Assembly (NCBI GenBank): GCA_009760855.2
Contig: WPIO01000074.1
Location: 1,616,001 to 1,680,000, forward strand
Length of the DNA stretch: 64,000 nucleotides
Direction of reading: 5' to 3'
From: Cristatella mucedo
Lineage: Eukaryota > Bryozoa > Phylactolaemata > Cristatellidae
The notes beneath the pieces were generated by a model. That model saw only the letters and a list, made by a program, of their open reading frames with translations, was not told where the DNA came from and did not search any database. Shown in pieces: positions 1-13,042 of the stretch (within the stretch, counting starts at the first letter, position 1; every line of letters starts with the position of its first letter). The translations under genes and the position numbers were made by a program.

Positions 1-410
1 ACACAGCTAATATCAATAGAAATGGTCATGCAGTCAGAACAAGAGTCAGAACAGGAGTCAGATCCGGGCGAGATGAAGCCATGGTGAGCTGCTGGTGTTA
101 ACCGGCTGCTTTACGCTGTTGAACGGCTTCTTCAGTTGATTTGGCAAACGTTCTACTTGGTACAGGGCGGCTTGAGCCGAGATGGTGTGGACTAGGTAGG
201 TGGTCGCTTTTTACGACCGAGGTCCGAGGTCATGTGTTCGAATCCTATGGCTGGCAATTTCTGTATTGCCGAGATGCAATTCGTGGTGAAGAGACATGAC
301 ATGATACACAGTCTGGTTGTGTGTTTCTCCCTAAAAAAATTACTAGCTATTTCTTTTAACAGCCTCTTTTGCATAGCGACAGAACAGCCTATACAGCTAT
401 CAACGCCGCA
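1..410. repeat. Duplicated module, copy 1 (left end cut by window)
   Basis: This stretch matches 15503-15910 at a constant offset of 15502 over its first few hundred bases, with few mismatches. It contains about 160 bases of unclassified flank, then a plus-strand SINE1 and the start of a minus-strand SINE1. At 15503 the same module is preceded by a minus-strand L2 fragment, so the module probably extends left beyond the window here too. Confidence 0.85.
165..335 (+). repeat. SINE1, tRNA-derived, plus strand
   Basis: The head has an A-box-like block (GATGGTGTGGACTAGGTAGG) and a B-box-like block (GTGTTCGAATCC). A hairpin-forming segment lies between them, in the place of a long variable arm. 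The body continues with the SINE1 signature seen in other copies (GGCAATTTCTGTATTGCC). This is a retrotransposed repeat, not a functional tRNA gene: there is no paired acceptor stem. Confidence 0.65.
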
Positions 411-415
411 TTATA
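340..415 (-). repeat. SINE1 3' part, minus strand, truncated
   Basis: The reverse-complement SINE1 tail signature AACAGCCTCTTTTGCATAGC is present. It is followed by a short piece of the body, and similarity then stops. The fuller minus copy at 15842-16008 shows what is missing. Confidence 0.55.
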
Positions 416-970
416 TGGGGACAGTTAAAACCGACGCCTTACAGTCTCGACGAGGCTGAGCACCGAGGGCAAGGTCACAGCGCCTAGTCAACATGTAAAA
501 CCACCGATTTCTTGAATCTGTCCAACCTAGGCAGAACGTTGGCAGCAAAGCACAGCGGTACTTGGAATTGCAATGCCTTGCTGAGCACCATAGATTTAGC
601 TCCATTAGTCTAAAGTTTAGAGGATGTGGTTGAAAGCTAGCACTTACCCATGCAGATATCGAGCGAGTACTAAACGATGGGGCTGCAGCTACAACCTGCA
701 TGAGCGCTAATGCCTACATGTTTCGGATAATGTTAAGGCCACATGGACAGCAGTTAGCTAGCTGAACAAAGCTCGTGCAACTGCTCGGTATTAGTAGGAA
801 ATGTTTAGTGGTACAGCTGTTGAGGTGGAGGCAGTGCCTAACGTTCAGCTATGCAAGCATACAAATATGAACTGGCTTAGTGCAATTCATGTGCACACAA
901 GCACACATTCGTGCGTGCGATCGTCATAGCTAACATCAGAAGCTGATAGTTCTACAATGGGGAAGAGAAA
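416..970. other. No gene or repeat recognised
   Basis: Only short frames occur. I see no splice-bounded coding segment and no match to the repeat families in this window. Confidence 0.4.
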
Positions 971-971
971 G

Positions 972-1013
972 ACACAGAGACAGAGAGAGAGAGACAGAGA
1001 GAGAGAGAGAGAC

Positions 1014-1068
<55 letters not shown>
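972..1068. repeat. (GA)n microsatellite
   Basis: A GA run with CAGA interruptions at the left becomes a pure GA run for about the last 45 bases. All frames across it are open on both strands (Arg/Glu or Leu/Ser), so the ORFs here are artefacts. Confidence 0.97.
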
Positions 1069-1071
<3 letters not shown>

Positions 1072-1590
1072 GGAGAGAAAAGGCAGATAGACAGACAAGC
1101 CGAGGAAGGGAGAAAAGGTTGTACCCAGTAAACAACGATACAAGCATTACACAATAGTGGACTGGACGAAATATAAATCATGATTTTGAATGTATCGTCA
1201 TTTCTGGGAGCAGCAGCCAACTGATCGGCTTATTTTGCAGCTGAAGCGTGTAGGCAGCAGCCTGCTGGCTGAGCAGCAGGCAAGAGCTTAATGGGCTCCG
1301 TGTAAATAATGCCTTGCTGTACAGCAGGAGAACAATACAGTTAAGCTGATTTATAAGCCTCGTGTATAAAGCACATGGTGAAAATTTAAGTCTATCACCA
1401 CCCTTTTCAGTAGTCAATAAAGGTTCGACCACTGCAAAAATCAAACCTAAACCCATGGTCGTGAAGAGACCTTATCCATTCCCGAATTCCCCAGGGGCAA
1501 TGGCCAATAATCCGAGCAGTGAAAATTATCATCCAACGCAAACATGCCATCCATTGGTATCTCTTATGCCTTCATGAATAGAGTACTTTC
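1069..1590. other. No gene recognised
   Basis: Unique-looking sequence with short frames only. Nothing supports a gene. Confidence 0.4.
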
Positions 1591-1745
1591 CTCGTGTAAA
1601 ATAATTATAATAACATCGTTGCATAGTGCCTTCAGAGAACTGAAGCTCTCTCTGGGCACTTTACAGATGCTGCACGTACAGCATTACCAAATTTTTGGTG
1701 GTGACATCTGCAAGCAGCAGGCAGAGTGTAAGCATGTAGGTGTAC
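1590..1745 (-). repeat. L2-like LINE 3' tail, minus strand
   Basis: In reverse complement this gives the family stem-loop (paired AGAGA/TCTCT blocks inside GTGCC/GGCAC arms) followed by an A/T-rich tail. The tail appears here as ATAATTATAATAAC at 1600-1613. Only the 3' UTR is present and no reverse transcriptase remains. Confidence 0.7.
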
Positions 1746-2495
1746 ATATAGCACAAATAAAAAGAGACCGGCCAAATTCTGTAATAAGCATTGTGATTTA
1801 AGCTTCTTTTTAAATTTCATGTCAAGGGACGTTGTGACGTATATGTGTGAGCCTATTTGGGCCTGCACGTAAGTGTTTTTGAGTGTGCATAGTCACTTAT
1901 GATAGCTTCACCAAGAGAATAACTCTTCTCATTCAGCATGAGGTACCGGCACCAAAATGAGAAGTAATCACAAATCTTTGTCACTGACCAGAAAGTTAAT
2001 TGCTAGCATGTCAATTGGGCTACGAGTAAAGCAGGAACCCGTATCACAATCTATCAAGACAGCATCAGAACCGGATCGTCCTTTAATTGCAGCAGCACTA
2101 ATCGAGAGGGTTCATAGGCTGGCAACTCGGACCAACAATCCAAACTGTTTTCTGAAGCCCAGGCCACATCCAACCGGGGCATCTAACTAAGGGTTATCGC
2201 TGCAGCCCTGGTTCTACATGATGCAGGTGGTTGTAGCACGTTGGGTATATATATTTTTTCACTTACGGCTACGGCTGCTGATGGAAGCAATCACTAGGAA
2301 GAAAAACAACCGTTAGCCGATTTAAAACGATGACATAGCAAAACAACAGCCTCATCAACGACCACTCCACAGCCAGTGGGCAATAAAGAATGCTCTGCTG
2401 CAAGGGCTCGAGCTGACAACGAGTGGATTGCGAGCTCATTGCCCCAGGCAGAGATCTATATCTTCATTGCGTGCATTTATCCTACCTATTTATCA
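1746..2495. other. No gene recognised
   Basis: There are short open frames only. I saw no repeat family shared with the rest of the window. Confidence 0.35.
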
Positions 2496-2499
2496 CAGC

Positions 2500-2746
2500 G
2501 TTTCGTGGGTACCTATGATTCGACCTTAACGTGCTTATGCATGCTGACATTGTGCATGCTGCTGCTAACCATACTGGCATGCTGACCCTGTGCATGTCGA
2601 ACCTTACCATGTTATTCTGGTTTTTGTTTTGACCATGCTACCACTATCCATTCGATCGTGCTTCCTTAGCAGCAAATACGAAGTGCCAAGAAAGAGATGG
2701 CGTTTTCTGAGGTTGCTGTATCAAATGTATTATTATTATTAGAAAA
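2500..2746 (+). repeat. L2-like LINE 3' UTR and ATT tail
   Basis: The 3' UTR signature (TGCTGACATTGTGCATGCTG, then CCATTCGATCGTGC) is followed by the stem-loop region AAGAAAGAGATGGCGTTTTC and a (ATT)n tail. The order matches the copies at 55245, 56785 and 60005. It is 5'-truncated and non-coding. Confidence 0.85.
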
Positions 2747-3021
2747 AATTTAGGCAATTAAAAGCAAGGCTAAGTCACTAGAGCAGTCAAAGAAGTAAAA
2801 ACCTTGAAAACACCAATACAGGACTAATGTAGAGGTTGTGTAAAAATCGGCTGGAGAAGAGAAAATGTCTTTGAGGATAATTCTCTTAGATATTTAGTTC
2901 CATTCCTTCTAATTCTGCCTTTCCCTCTCATTACATATCATCTCAGCGAGTTGCTAGTCTGCACATCATCAACTCTTTTGCACTCCCCCTGATTTTTTAT
3001 TCGTCTCCCTCTCCCTTGTGC

Positions 3022-3400
<379 letters not shown>

Positions 3401-3599
3401 TTTTCTCTCTCGTGATAGTTTTCTCGCCTCACTATCGTGCCCTTACATCGCCCAGGCCAATTGAACGTCCGGTGCAATTCCAGCAATTTCAGCCTGTCTG
3501 TCGGTCTCTCCCTCCCCCTCTCTCTCTCTCCCTCTCTCTCTCTCCCCCTCTCTCGCTCTGCAGTGTGCCAATTTTCATCTCATTCATTACCCTGTAATT

Positions 3600-5470
3600 A
3601 CACAAACATGCATCACCCAAAGGCTCCCTAGGACACGGAAATGCCCTTGGCATTGTGATTTGGCAATGCCACGGTGCTTTATAGCATACTCGACCTAGTG
3701 CGGTTAAATTAGGAGCAGCATAATATCGAAATCACAGAATCGACAACGGTCATTGGAGTGCAACGATAATGTGCAGGGAAGTACCTACAAGAGCTTTACT
3801 GACCCACTTTTGCTACAGAAATTTGTTACAGCAATTATGATCGGGTGATTGGTGTTTGCATTAACGAATACGCGCCCGCTATCGTATTGGGCAGCAAATC
3901 ACATTCGTGCTAGCGCACGCGCGCCGCACACACACAAACACTCAAAAACAATTACGCACCCACATTCGCTAGGAGGAATGCTATCAGATATGGGTGCTTC
4001 GGGCGGGAGCCCGACCAGGCACGCTAGCACGTGCTACAGCCAATTTCACCAAGATAGCAGCCCGTTGCTCTAGCAACGTTGTCTGTGTTGGCCGCAGGGC
4101 CTCCCATCAAGGCTGTCACCCTTCAGGGCAACGGCGAGGCCATGACTTAATTGTCAGGCAAGCAGCTCTGAACGCTAGCGATCGCTGCTGGTTGCGTACG
4201 ATGGTCTTGGCTACATGCAGTCTGGCTACATGCACTCGGTGCAGCATCCCGCACTCAAAGGGGATCCGATGTCGGATCGCTGACGGCAGCAGCCTCCTTG
4301 CGACTGAATTGCACTTTCCGGCTCGCCGAGGTGACCAGCCGAACGTGGACCGGCTCCGGTACCGATTTCGGCAAAGTTTATTAGACAGACGCAGTTGGTG
4401 GGTAGGAAGCTGGTAAAACCCATACTAATGTGGGCTACTCTCACGGTGAAGTGAAGTAGTGCGTCGACGGTACCCGGAGCCTCTGCTCGAGGCTCAGCCT
4501 ACTGTCGTCACAATGTCTGGCGACCGGAAGATGCCATCGCTGGATGCAGTTACCCTGAGCGACAGCTCACGACCCATTCCCGGCGGCGAAGGCGACAACA
4601 ATTCGGCGTGATGATCACAGGTGTCGAGCACGATTACAGGGACTTGCTGGTCACGATGGGACCTTGAACCACAACACTGATACTTTTAATCGCTTTTACT
4701 TATATAAATAATATGCTGAGTCGCAGCTGTGTTCCGACTGGCTCGGTGCCTCCTCCCGCCCTACCGAGCCCCCACCTAGTCAACCGGTTTTAGGCATGAG
4801 GCTTGAGTTGCACCTTACCTTTCACGGGTGGATGCAAAGCGAAGGAACGCCCCGACCTTTGCCTCCCATCCCCCAGTCACGACGGCATTATCCCATCCAT
4901 GACCAAGCCTCGGCCGTAATTGAGGAAACAGACGAGGTTGGGGGGGGGCTAAGCCAGCTAATGCCTTTTGACCCGCTACCGACTGCTGACCTGAAGCTAG
5001 CTATGAGCTGGCATGTCGCGACCTGCGAGATGCTGATTGCTGCACCTGCTGGCTGAGTAACGGACGAATTGCACGCAAGCACAGCTGCTACATCTCGAAA
5101 GTTCGACTGGAAACGAGAAAGCGGCCATCATGCACTTATTTAATTGGTAGCATGGCACCACGTTGGCATACTCACGTGGCCTCAATGGAGCCTCGAGGGC
5201 ATGCTTTTGCTCAACCCGACATAGCCAGAAAAATTAGGTAAATGACATAGAAGGGCAGATGACAGCCGCTTGTCGACGGTGGGCAAGTGGCTGCCAGGCG
5301 TCTTAATGCTAACTGATTAAAAAGCCTACCAGCTCGGGGCATTCAAAATGTGGGCATTTTCGGCGAGCGATTTTTTTTTCAGGTGCCAACAGAATTAGGC
5401 AGACTGATTTCACTTTGAGTGTACAAAAATCCTGGCAACAGTAAACGGTGATCTGAATCAACAGCAAAAA
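3600..5470. other. No supported gene; G/C-rich frames only
   Basis: A 140-codon open frame at 3994-4416 and shorter overlapping frames lie in relatively CpG-rich sequence. They have no recognisable domain, no convincing splice context and no second copy in the window, so I do not call a gene. Confidence 0.35.
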
Positions 5471-5489
5471 TTAGTTAACATTGGCAAGC

Positions 5490-5600
5490 CTGTACTGCTG
5501 CCGTCACCGACCTGTAGCTGGCAATACAGATTGCCTGTAGTTGGTATGGAACCCAAGCCCAGCTCGTGAAATGCAAGCAATCTTACGGTTTTCGGTAAAA
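5490..5600 (-). repeat. Possible very degraded SINE1, minus strand
   Basis: On the minus strand a block resembling the SINE1 head can be read: a TTGCATTTCACGAG-like anticodon region, then GGGTTCCATACC in place of the B box. A poly-A-like run lies at the right edge. Similarity is weak and the length is uncertain. Confidence 0.3.
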
Positions 5601-7860
5601 AAAAAATAAGAAAATAGCACCAGATCATTTTTAGTGTTTCCTGAAGGAACCGAGTCCTATTCGGGTGCTATTTAACCTGCCACGAGGGAACATATAGGAG
5701 GTGTGTCAATGAAATTCATGGCATCAAAATAAGATCATGCCATGATAGGCATCTCAGATCAAAATAGGCATGAAAAGTCGCTCAAATATATTTATTGAGC
5801 CAGGCTTCAAACGCAGATAAGAAGATACTCAGGGTTTCTTGCCAATTGAGCTTCTGATTAGTAGCACTCAAAACACATAGAAACCAAATAGAAGGTTAAC
5901 TGTATGGCCGGGTAAGGATATCATCTTTGGATGATAATACAATTACACAAATAATGCAGATGGCGACTGGCAAAAGACACACGTTCAAGACTTTCAGTGC
6001 TTTACAAACCAAAGGCTAGACTGCCGTACGATTTCCATTTATAACCACTTCAGTACGATTGTCGAAAGCCAGGAAAGGGTTGCTTACGACATCACTCGAA
6101 ATGAGGCTAGCTGATGTAAGCAACACATTTTTCGGTCGATGTCATCGCACGTACTGCAAATACTTTTGTAATCACGGATGTGTACAGTAGAATATAAACA
6201 ACGGAAAGTAGAATTTTCTTACATGTTGCATTAGGGGGATGTATGGTATTTACAAGGCATCATGCCATGCGGAAAATTAAGCTTCGTAACAATCATAAGA
6301 TTGCACTTCTACAAGCTTTTCACTCGCACCTTTATTTAGCTAGGAATGTTCAACAAGTTAGAATACAAGTCTCATATGATGCAGAGATCGGTACATTTAT
6401 TATTTGTAAATTTTAAACTTCCTGTTAACATCCGGGTTAGACTTGGTTCGCAAAATTATTTTTTCTTGTATGGTGAGGTAATCAAAACGTCTATTGTAAT
6501 TTCTAACATATTTAGCCTTCGAAAGGTGCCCTTAACGTATATTAGATTGTCGAAATAATTTTTTACGTAATTAATTAACATTTTCCCATAGCGTGCGCTC
6601 AACACACAGGAAAACAAAAACACACATGGATGCATGGAAATTTGAGCAACACGATGTGTCATTTGATACGACCTTAACAACAATGTCAAAGAAGTGGAGA
6701 GTAAGCTTTACATATATAGCTCAAATAAACTAGCGGTCCAATCACTTAAGGACTTACAATTATCGGTATTAACGGTGAATCGTTTAGAAGCTTTTGCATT
6801 GTGAGGACCAACTGCATCAGAAGTCGGATTTTCAATGATGGATTGATAACAATTAAATTGCTCAGCAATTTCAGATAAGTTTATGTTTTTATATAGACAC
6901 TGCATGGAAAAACTCAAGAGTGCAATATCAGTCGTTGCATGCACATAGTCAAAATGAACAGGGAATTCAGTTTTCGCATGCAGTGTCAGCCTGCATGGTA
7001 ATGCAGAGAAAAACTTTCGAGGAAGCAGCTAATACAGCCAGCAATTGCCAGGTTCTACCTTCTTTTTCATGTCTTGAAGTCATGAGATGCGATGTAAGTT
7101 TCGAATGAGTTCAGCGCTTCTGCAGCCTGCAATCTAAAGGTATGGCCTCCAAGTTATTTGAAATTGCATGGAGGCAAATATAAACTGATCCCAAAAAACA
7201 ACTGGTACAATACTTAGCTAGGTTAAGGAGTACGATTGTGGGCTTCTGATTATTAGGCTAGAACCAGACAATGAAGAGACACGTGAGTGTCAAATACCTG
7301 AAGTTGACGTGTTGCTTAATTGGTAGCTAGTGCAGGACGGCAACAATTGGTATGATTCGGTAAATCCGACACCCAAGAAAAACAGGCCTCCTGGCTGCAA
7401 GGTTTGAACCGTCAGTGAGCTCCTGATGGCACCGGCGTGTAGATGTGAAAGCTGGGAGCCACAGATGTCTTCTCTAGGTCTCAGTCCTGGGGATCAGCGT
7501 TAAGCTGATCACTCCTTTCACTTTTTCTCTGACTGACTGCTGCAGTAACAAGTGTCCTACATTTTTGAGCCTCAAATTTAAAAGCAAAACAGGTTAGCTC
7601 GATATCGAGCTCAGAGCCAGAATCAGAGCTCAAGCGCTGACGCTTCCTAAGCTGCTCTCATCACTCACACTGACTGTTTGTGAGGATGGGCGAATGGACG
7701 GACCCAATGCATGGCAACGGTAGCCATTAGGGGACCCTCGAGCTTTTTCTGCCCCTCTGTCCCCACAGTGCACACTTTCCATGCAGCCTGCACTATCCGT
7801 ACAGCACATACGGTCACAGGCAAGAGCTTGAACACACTGATACACACACGGACAGACACG
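5601..7860. other. No gene recognised; A/T-richer around 6.3-6.7 kb
   Basis: Frames are short and stop codons dense. There is no reverse-transcriptase motif or shared repeat. Confidence 0.35.
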
Positions 7861-7861
7861 C

Positions 7862-7892
<31 letters not shown>

Positions 7893-7945
7893 CACACTGA
7901 GAATGACACTTAACACGCACGCGCGCACTCACACACACACAAATA
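7840..7945. repeat. (GACA)n and CA microsatellite
   Basis: A pure tetranucleotide GACA array of about eight units at 7864-7896 is flanked by imperfect CA repeats. The ORFs across it are repeat artefacts. Confidence 0.95.
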
Positions 7946-8645
7946 CATGTGTAAGCCCGAATTGGTATGTGGTGCAAGCATTCTCTATGCACAGGAAACC
8001 GAAGCATATGCAGGTTTGTCACATGACCTGTCTCATTTCAGCAGCAGGTAGAATACTTAATTTCCGGTAGAAAAGCCTACTATAGACAGCCAAGGAGATG
8101 AGGGCAAGATGAAAATCCTGCACACATCTAGCACCTATTGGGGTCTAAAATAATCACGGTGAAAATCGCATACTGCTTGTCAGCAGCTTTCCTTATTCTC
8201 TAGCAGATCCTGAGAGCAATTTAGAGTCTCCAAGCAGCAAAATGTTCAAAACCAATCGACATGCTCACACATTATAAAAACTAAAACAAAATATATACGA
8301 TTGGGACGACATCTGAGTATGAATAGGTGGGACTTCTATTCTATGTGTCACTCTGGATCACGAGAAGTGTTTGACAAGTGTTTTCAATCGAACAACAGCA
8401 TTCCAAGCAGCACCATGTGGAACATGCACATCTGGCAGCTACTTCAACATTCTGCAGACAAACCTGTGATGACCACCTTCGTTTACACTGTTTACTTAAA
8501 ATTACACTCAAGATGCAGCACTACAACGAATTAAAGGCTCCGAGAAAAGATCGATCAACAATACCTGGCTAAAAGTGAGATTAGAACACACCACGACTGC
8601 ATTAGCCTTACTGATACCTTAACAAAGGCACACATACAAACACAA
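7946..8645. other. No gene; short block resembling 13437 and 20215
   Basis: A block at about 8036-8100 (CAGCAGGTAGAATACTTAAT followed by a purine-rich segment) resembles 13437-13500 and, more weakly, 20215-20260. That is the only structure seen. Confidence 0.3.
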
Positions 8646-8647
8646 AC

Positions 8648-8649
8648 AG

Positions 8650-8680
<31 letters not shown>
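8648..8680. repeat. (CA)n microsatellite
   Basis: A nearly pure CA run, with CA-rich sequence on both sides. Confidence 0.95.
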
Positions 8681-8684
<4 letters not shown>

Positions 8685-8689
8685 AAAAA

Positions 8690-10590
8690 CATATGCACGT
8701 CCGCACACGTATGTTGTGCCAGCATAGTTAGGTTACAAGCAAGCAGCAAGGCTGACTATGTAGTGAATCCTGTCAGATGACAAAGTACTAAAAACTTTCA
8801 GTGCTAGGGCATCTGATATTACTTGCAGTTTTACTTTCCAATCGCACTTAGAGTTTCAGCCTTGTATCTGAATTTTCAAATGAATAAGATACAGTGCCTA
8901 TTTACTGCACGAGTATTGGCATGCTGCCTGCGCGAAGAATGACTCTGACTTGACGAATAGGAATAACATGTCAGTTCCTTCCGGAAGGGCATCAAAAGAG
9001 AGCCATGAGAACGATAATCACCAGCTACACCCAGTGTCACCGGTGCACATCTCAATCTGACCATAGCAGATCAGGATCCGGTGAGCCAGCACTTTACCAG
9101 CCGGACGATCCGAGCGACTATTGTCAAGCATGAACTGGCCGCGATGGCACCGGGCAGCCCCAGCACTCTTCGATGGCCACACAAAAGTGCAGCCTAGTGC
9201 TGCATGAAAACAAGTGTAGTGGCCAGCATATGCATCCTGGGAGGGCGGCAGGGTGGGGTTCGAGAAGCTGGCAAAGCAGCAAGCTGCAGTTTAACAAGGA
9301 CGAGGAATTAGCTTAAGCCGCCCGTTAGAATATCAGCTCGATGTCACTCGGAATATTGATGGACATTAATATTCTTTTTTTTGCTGCAGGCGTATGAAAG
9401 AGCCATCCTTAATGCTGCCTGAATCAGTGAAATCTCAGGCACATGGAAGCGGCCATGAAAGACTCTGCAGCATCGATTAAGCTTCTAAATGCCATAGAAG
9501 TTCCTAAAGTATGATTTTGCTCCCATATCGATTACTGACTTGGCTTTCAGGGTGCGCATTCACGTGCTGAAAGCAAAGTAAGTGATCATGCATGTGCAAT
9601 AAACTAGAGTAGATATGCTGGCAGCTGTAATTTAAACCATGGGCACATTGGAACGTCTTTGATTCTTTGGAATCTCCCAAAGGGGTAGTCTTGATACTAG
9701 TTTATTTGCTGAGGTACAATCATGCCTCAGCTAGACACACCATTAGCTGACTAGCTGTCAAATTGGATTTTGAGCTCAGGCTGTGCACATGCAGTTTGCA
9801 ATAATGCCAACCTCACTACATTTAATCCATGCATTTTTTATTTGGCAGTACCTAGTCGGTTCTTTGCTTTTGTGTCACCTTCATATGCACACAGGTCTAT
9901 ACAAAAGCAGTGACCAAAAGACGAATCTCCCTCGACCCTCAATATGTTTTACGACAAGTCTCGAGGCTAGGCTAGTAATACTAGTCCGAAGCATTCAGTG
10001 GCAATTTTAGACGAAGTAGTAGCAGCAAAATTAAATTGGGGAGGTTAAAAATAAGAAGCTTAAAAGCCTCGGCTTGTGGTGAGTAGCACTAGCAACCGTA
10101 GACATGCAAACACCAGTAGCTGAGCACAATCCACCGCAGTACTATCTGTGAGCACTGACAGCGACGTAGCAGGCAATCCTCGCTCGTGCAGCGGGGTCGC
10201 ATGCGCGTAGGTCTTTCAGTCGTAACCATCTAACGGAGATTTGCCTTTTGGACTATCGCATACGAACAAACAGGCTTGCCCGCACCGACGCATAAGCTTG
10301 GACAAGCGCCCGTGCTAGCATGCTCGTACAAATGCGAATGTGTGCCTGTCCACGAGCGTGTGTACGCTCACGTGCCCTCAGGAGCACATGCAGGCACGGG
10401 TTTGGGCATGCCAAGTAGCCATGGGTATCTCTAGCTCACAAAGTTTCGTGCGGACAAACGGTCTCCCACTTCAGAAGTGTGCTAACAGTCTCAATAACCG
10501 TGAGTTTAGTTTCTAATAACATTGCACACTAAACAATGTCCAATTACCTCATAGCTACTGCATGCTGGGATCCAGGGGGCGTCACAGCAC
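8690..10590. other. No gene recognised
   Basis: Short frames only. No repeat family or coding motif seen. Confidence 0.35.
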
Positions 10591-10599
10591 ATCAGCAAG

Positions 10600-10870
10600 C
10601 CTCAGTGAAGTTGGGCATCAGAATGAGCGGCAAAAATTTAAACATCAAGCAAGCAGTGGAAAACGATAGCTCTTTGCAGCGCTTGACACCTTAGATTTAC
10701 ATTGTGAAGACTTCTCTGTGGCGAAGACCGATGGTTTCACGTGACCACAACCCAGTGTTTCAGGTACAGGTTACCTTGGACTTTGCGATGCTGCAGGCTG
10801 AGCGATTGGCCACTGTCACGAAAACTTAGCACACATACTACAAAGTGCATACAAATTTAGCCGTCAAGAT
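10600..10870 (+). repeat. Diverged duplicate of 16790-17060
   Basis: The block AGCAAGCAGTGGAAAACGAT and the following TCTTTGCAGCGCTTGAC align with the second site. So do the AAAGTGCATACAAATTTAG region and its right flank, in the same order and orientation. Function unknown; it may be an old transposon remnant. Confidence 0.5.
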
Positions 10871-11057
10871 ATTGAATTTATTTTATTCACAACGGCCATT
10901 TATGCACGGAGGTGCTGGAGGTGGCGACCGTCATAAGCAAGTGTCTCGAAAGAGTTTGAGTTATCATATGTTGCATATCATTTACGTAATTCTTATCGTT
11001 ATCATCTAACAGAGTATAGCACTTCTGGCACTCGGCCAACAAAGGAACGCTCGCGCA

Positions 11058-11093
11058 CATACACATACACATACACATACGCATACATACACA

Positions 11094-11140
<47 letters not shown>

Positions 11141-11169
11141 ACACACACACACAGACACACACACACACA
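11058..11169. repeat. (CA)n microsatellite
   Basis: CATA-type repeats pass into pure CA with CAGA interruptions. The Cys/Val-rich frames on the minus strand are artefacts. Confidence 0.97.
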
Positions 11170-12915
11170 AATGCTCACACAACCGAGGGCAGACGTGCCT
11201 AGCATGCAAAGCACACTAGGCTGTGAGCAGGCTGACACATACAGGCGGACATGCATGCCCATCCACGAGCACGTACGGGCACATGTGCTTGCGTACCCGG
11301 ATTCAGGCTCCCGACTGCCCATGCACGAGTATGGGCACCCCAGCATTCACGAAGGCACCAGCTCAGGCAAGCGCTTACGAGAGCACCATAGCTTAGACAG
11401 GAGCAATCGCAGAGCACGCAGCTCGGCTTGTGTGGCACCTTTAGGCTTGAGGCCGAAGCCGCCTGTCATACATAACCTTGGCTCTGCAGGCTTATGTGTG
11501 GAATAAGTCATGGCTACATACAGTCCGTGTAAGGCGGTGGCTAAAGGTTATTGCACGTGCTCATAGGTGCTCAAAACTATTTTTTATCTTTGCTAACAGC
11601 TAACTTGAGGCAGAATTCCATTCTCTGTTAACGAACTGCCAACCAGCGACCAATATCCGAAATTGCTGAGGAGGGTTGACAGTCGCGAAAAGCTGGAAAA
11701 TTGGAAAAGCCTTCTTATCGTCGGGCTCCTCCCACGTCGTTGCTGAGGCAGCGAGTAACCAATTTCGGTATAGCATGTGTCTGCTGACGTGTTCTGCGAC
11801 TCGCGGCTTCCGAGCGAGCCTCTGGAGGAAAGCGGTTACCCCAGGTGACACCCCCCCAGCTGCTGCTCAAGCAGGACAGCTCAGCCGACGCCGGTGACCA
11901 CGAAGCACAGCTCTAGAGCAACATGTCAGGCCTCAAGATAATTTTAAGCACTTGCTTGTCACAATAAGAGCTTGAATTTCACATCTTACTACATCTTTAT
12001 TGGATCGCAAATAAAATATCGGATCCAAACTGTCTCCAAGCTCGGCTGGCGCGGTCCAGCTCCCGCTGCTCGCGCGAGGTCGCCGGGCGTTTATGCACAC
12101 CTGACCTCGAGCAGACAGGATGTGACAAGTAGGGACTTCCTAGTCTGCTTGAGCCTCAAAGCCCTCCCCCCCCCAGCGCCTGAGGTAGCCAGCAGTCACG
12201 GCTATAAGCTGCGCCATATGTGCCATAAGCTGTACCGGAGATAGTGACAACCGTCAGGTAACCCTAGCTACTGGCTGGCTATAGCTCTTTAGCTAGCCTC
12301 GACTTGCAGCAACAGGTATTTACCAACACACTGAGCACTGCTGACTGATATACTGCGAGCAACAAACTCTCGCAACTTTTGCTCTCAATAGCCAAACTGG
12401 TTCCACGGTAAATCCGGCTTTAACAGCTGCCTTCCTTAGAAACCAACGACGATGGCGGGCATGTGTGCCTGAGCAGCTGTTGGCTAAAGGCTTGAAAACT
12501 GGCCGGCTATCATCAGGACAGTGATTTGCCTTTGATTTATAAAAGATGAATATACATAAATCCTATTAATTTTTTTGGAGCTCTGAGAGCAACTAAAGTC
12601 TATTCGGGTGCTTTGCACGTGCTGCTGGGCCTAAGCCCAAAAATCTTGGACGTAGAGATGCGATTACATTCAGGCTGAGCTAAGCCGGGCCACCAGCAGT
12701 GTTTCCGGTCGGGAAGAGTTGTTTTGTGTGTGACCCAGATCAGCAGCAGCAGGAGCATGCGGGCTTGACGGATGTCTATGAGGGACGCCCACAAGCTATG
12801 GTACAGCACCTAACAAAAGATAAGACGTGTATGAAAAAGTAGTCTCTCGACGATGCAGCTGATTTGCTATGGTAGCAGGAGGTTCGTAACTGCAGCATCG
12901 CAGCCTGGCACAGAT
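11170..12915. other. No gene recognised
   Basis: Several 60-110 codon frames overlap on both strands between 11.17 and 12.24 kb. None has a recognisable motif or splice-bounded structure. Confidence 0.35.
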
Positions 12916-12919
12916 TAGA

Positions 12920-13042
12920 CGACAGCCTCATCAAGATTTACATTATTGTATATATTTCTAGGAATGAAAATGTACGTTAGGCGACAGCCTCATCAAGATT
13001 TACATTATTGTTTATATGTCTAGGAATGAAAGTTTACGATAG
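12920..13042 (+). repeat. Tandem direct repeat, two 62-bp units
   Basis: CGACAGCCTCATCAAGATTT starts at 12920 and again at 12982. The two units differ at only a few positions (for example TATATATTT versus TTTATATGT). High identity and head-to-tail contact indicate a recent local duplication. Confidence 0.95.

Noticed and set aside
3994-4416. 140-codon plus frame in G/C-richer DNA
   Set aside because: No motif, no splice support, no second copy. Several overlapping frames are open on both strands.
7864-7896. Regular short-period array considered as a CRISPR-like array
   Set aside because: It is a simple GACA tetranucleotide microsatellite without spacers. No array with spacers exists in the window.
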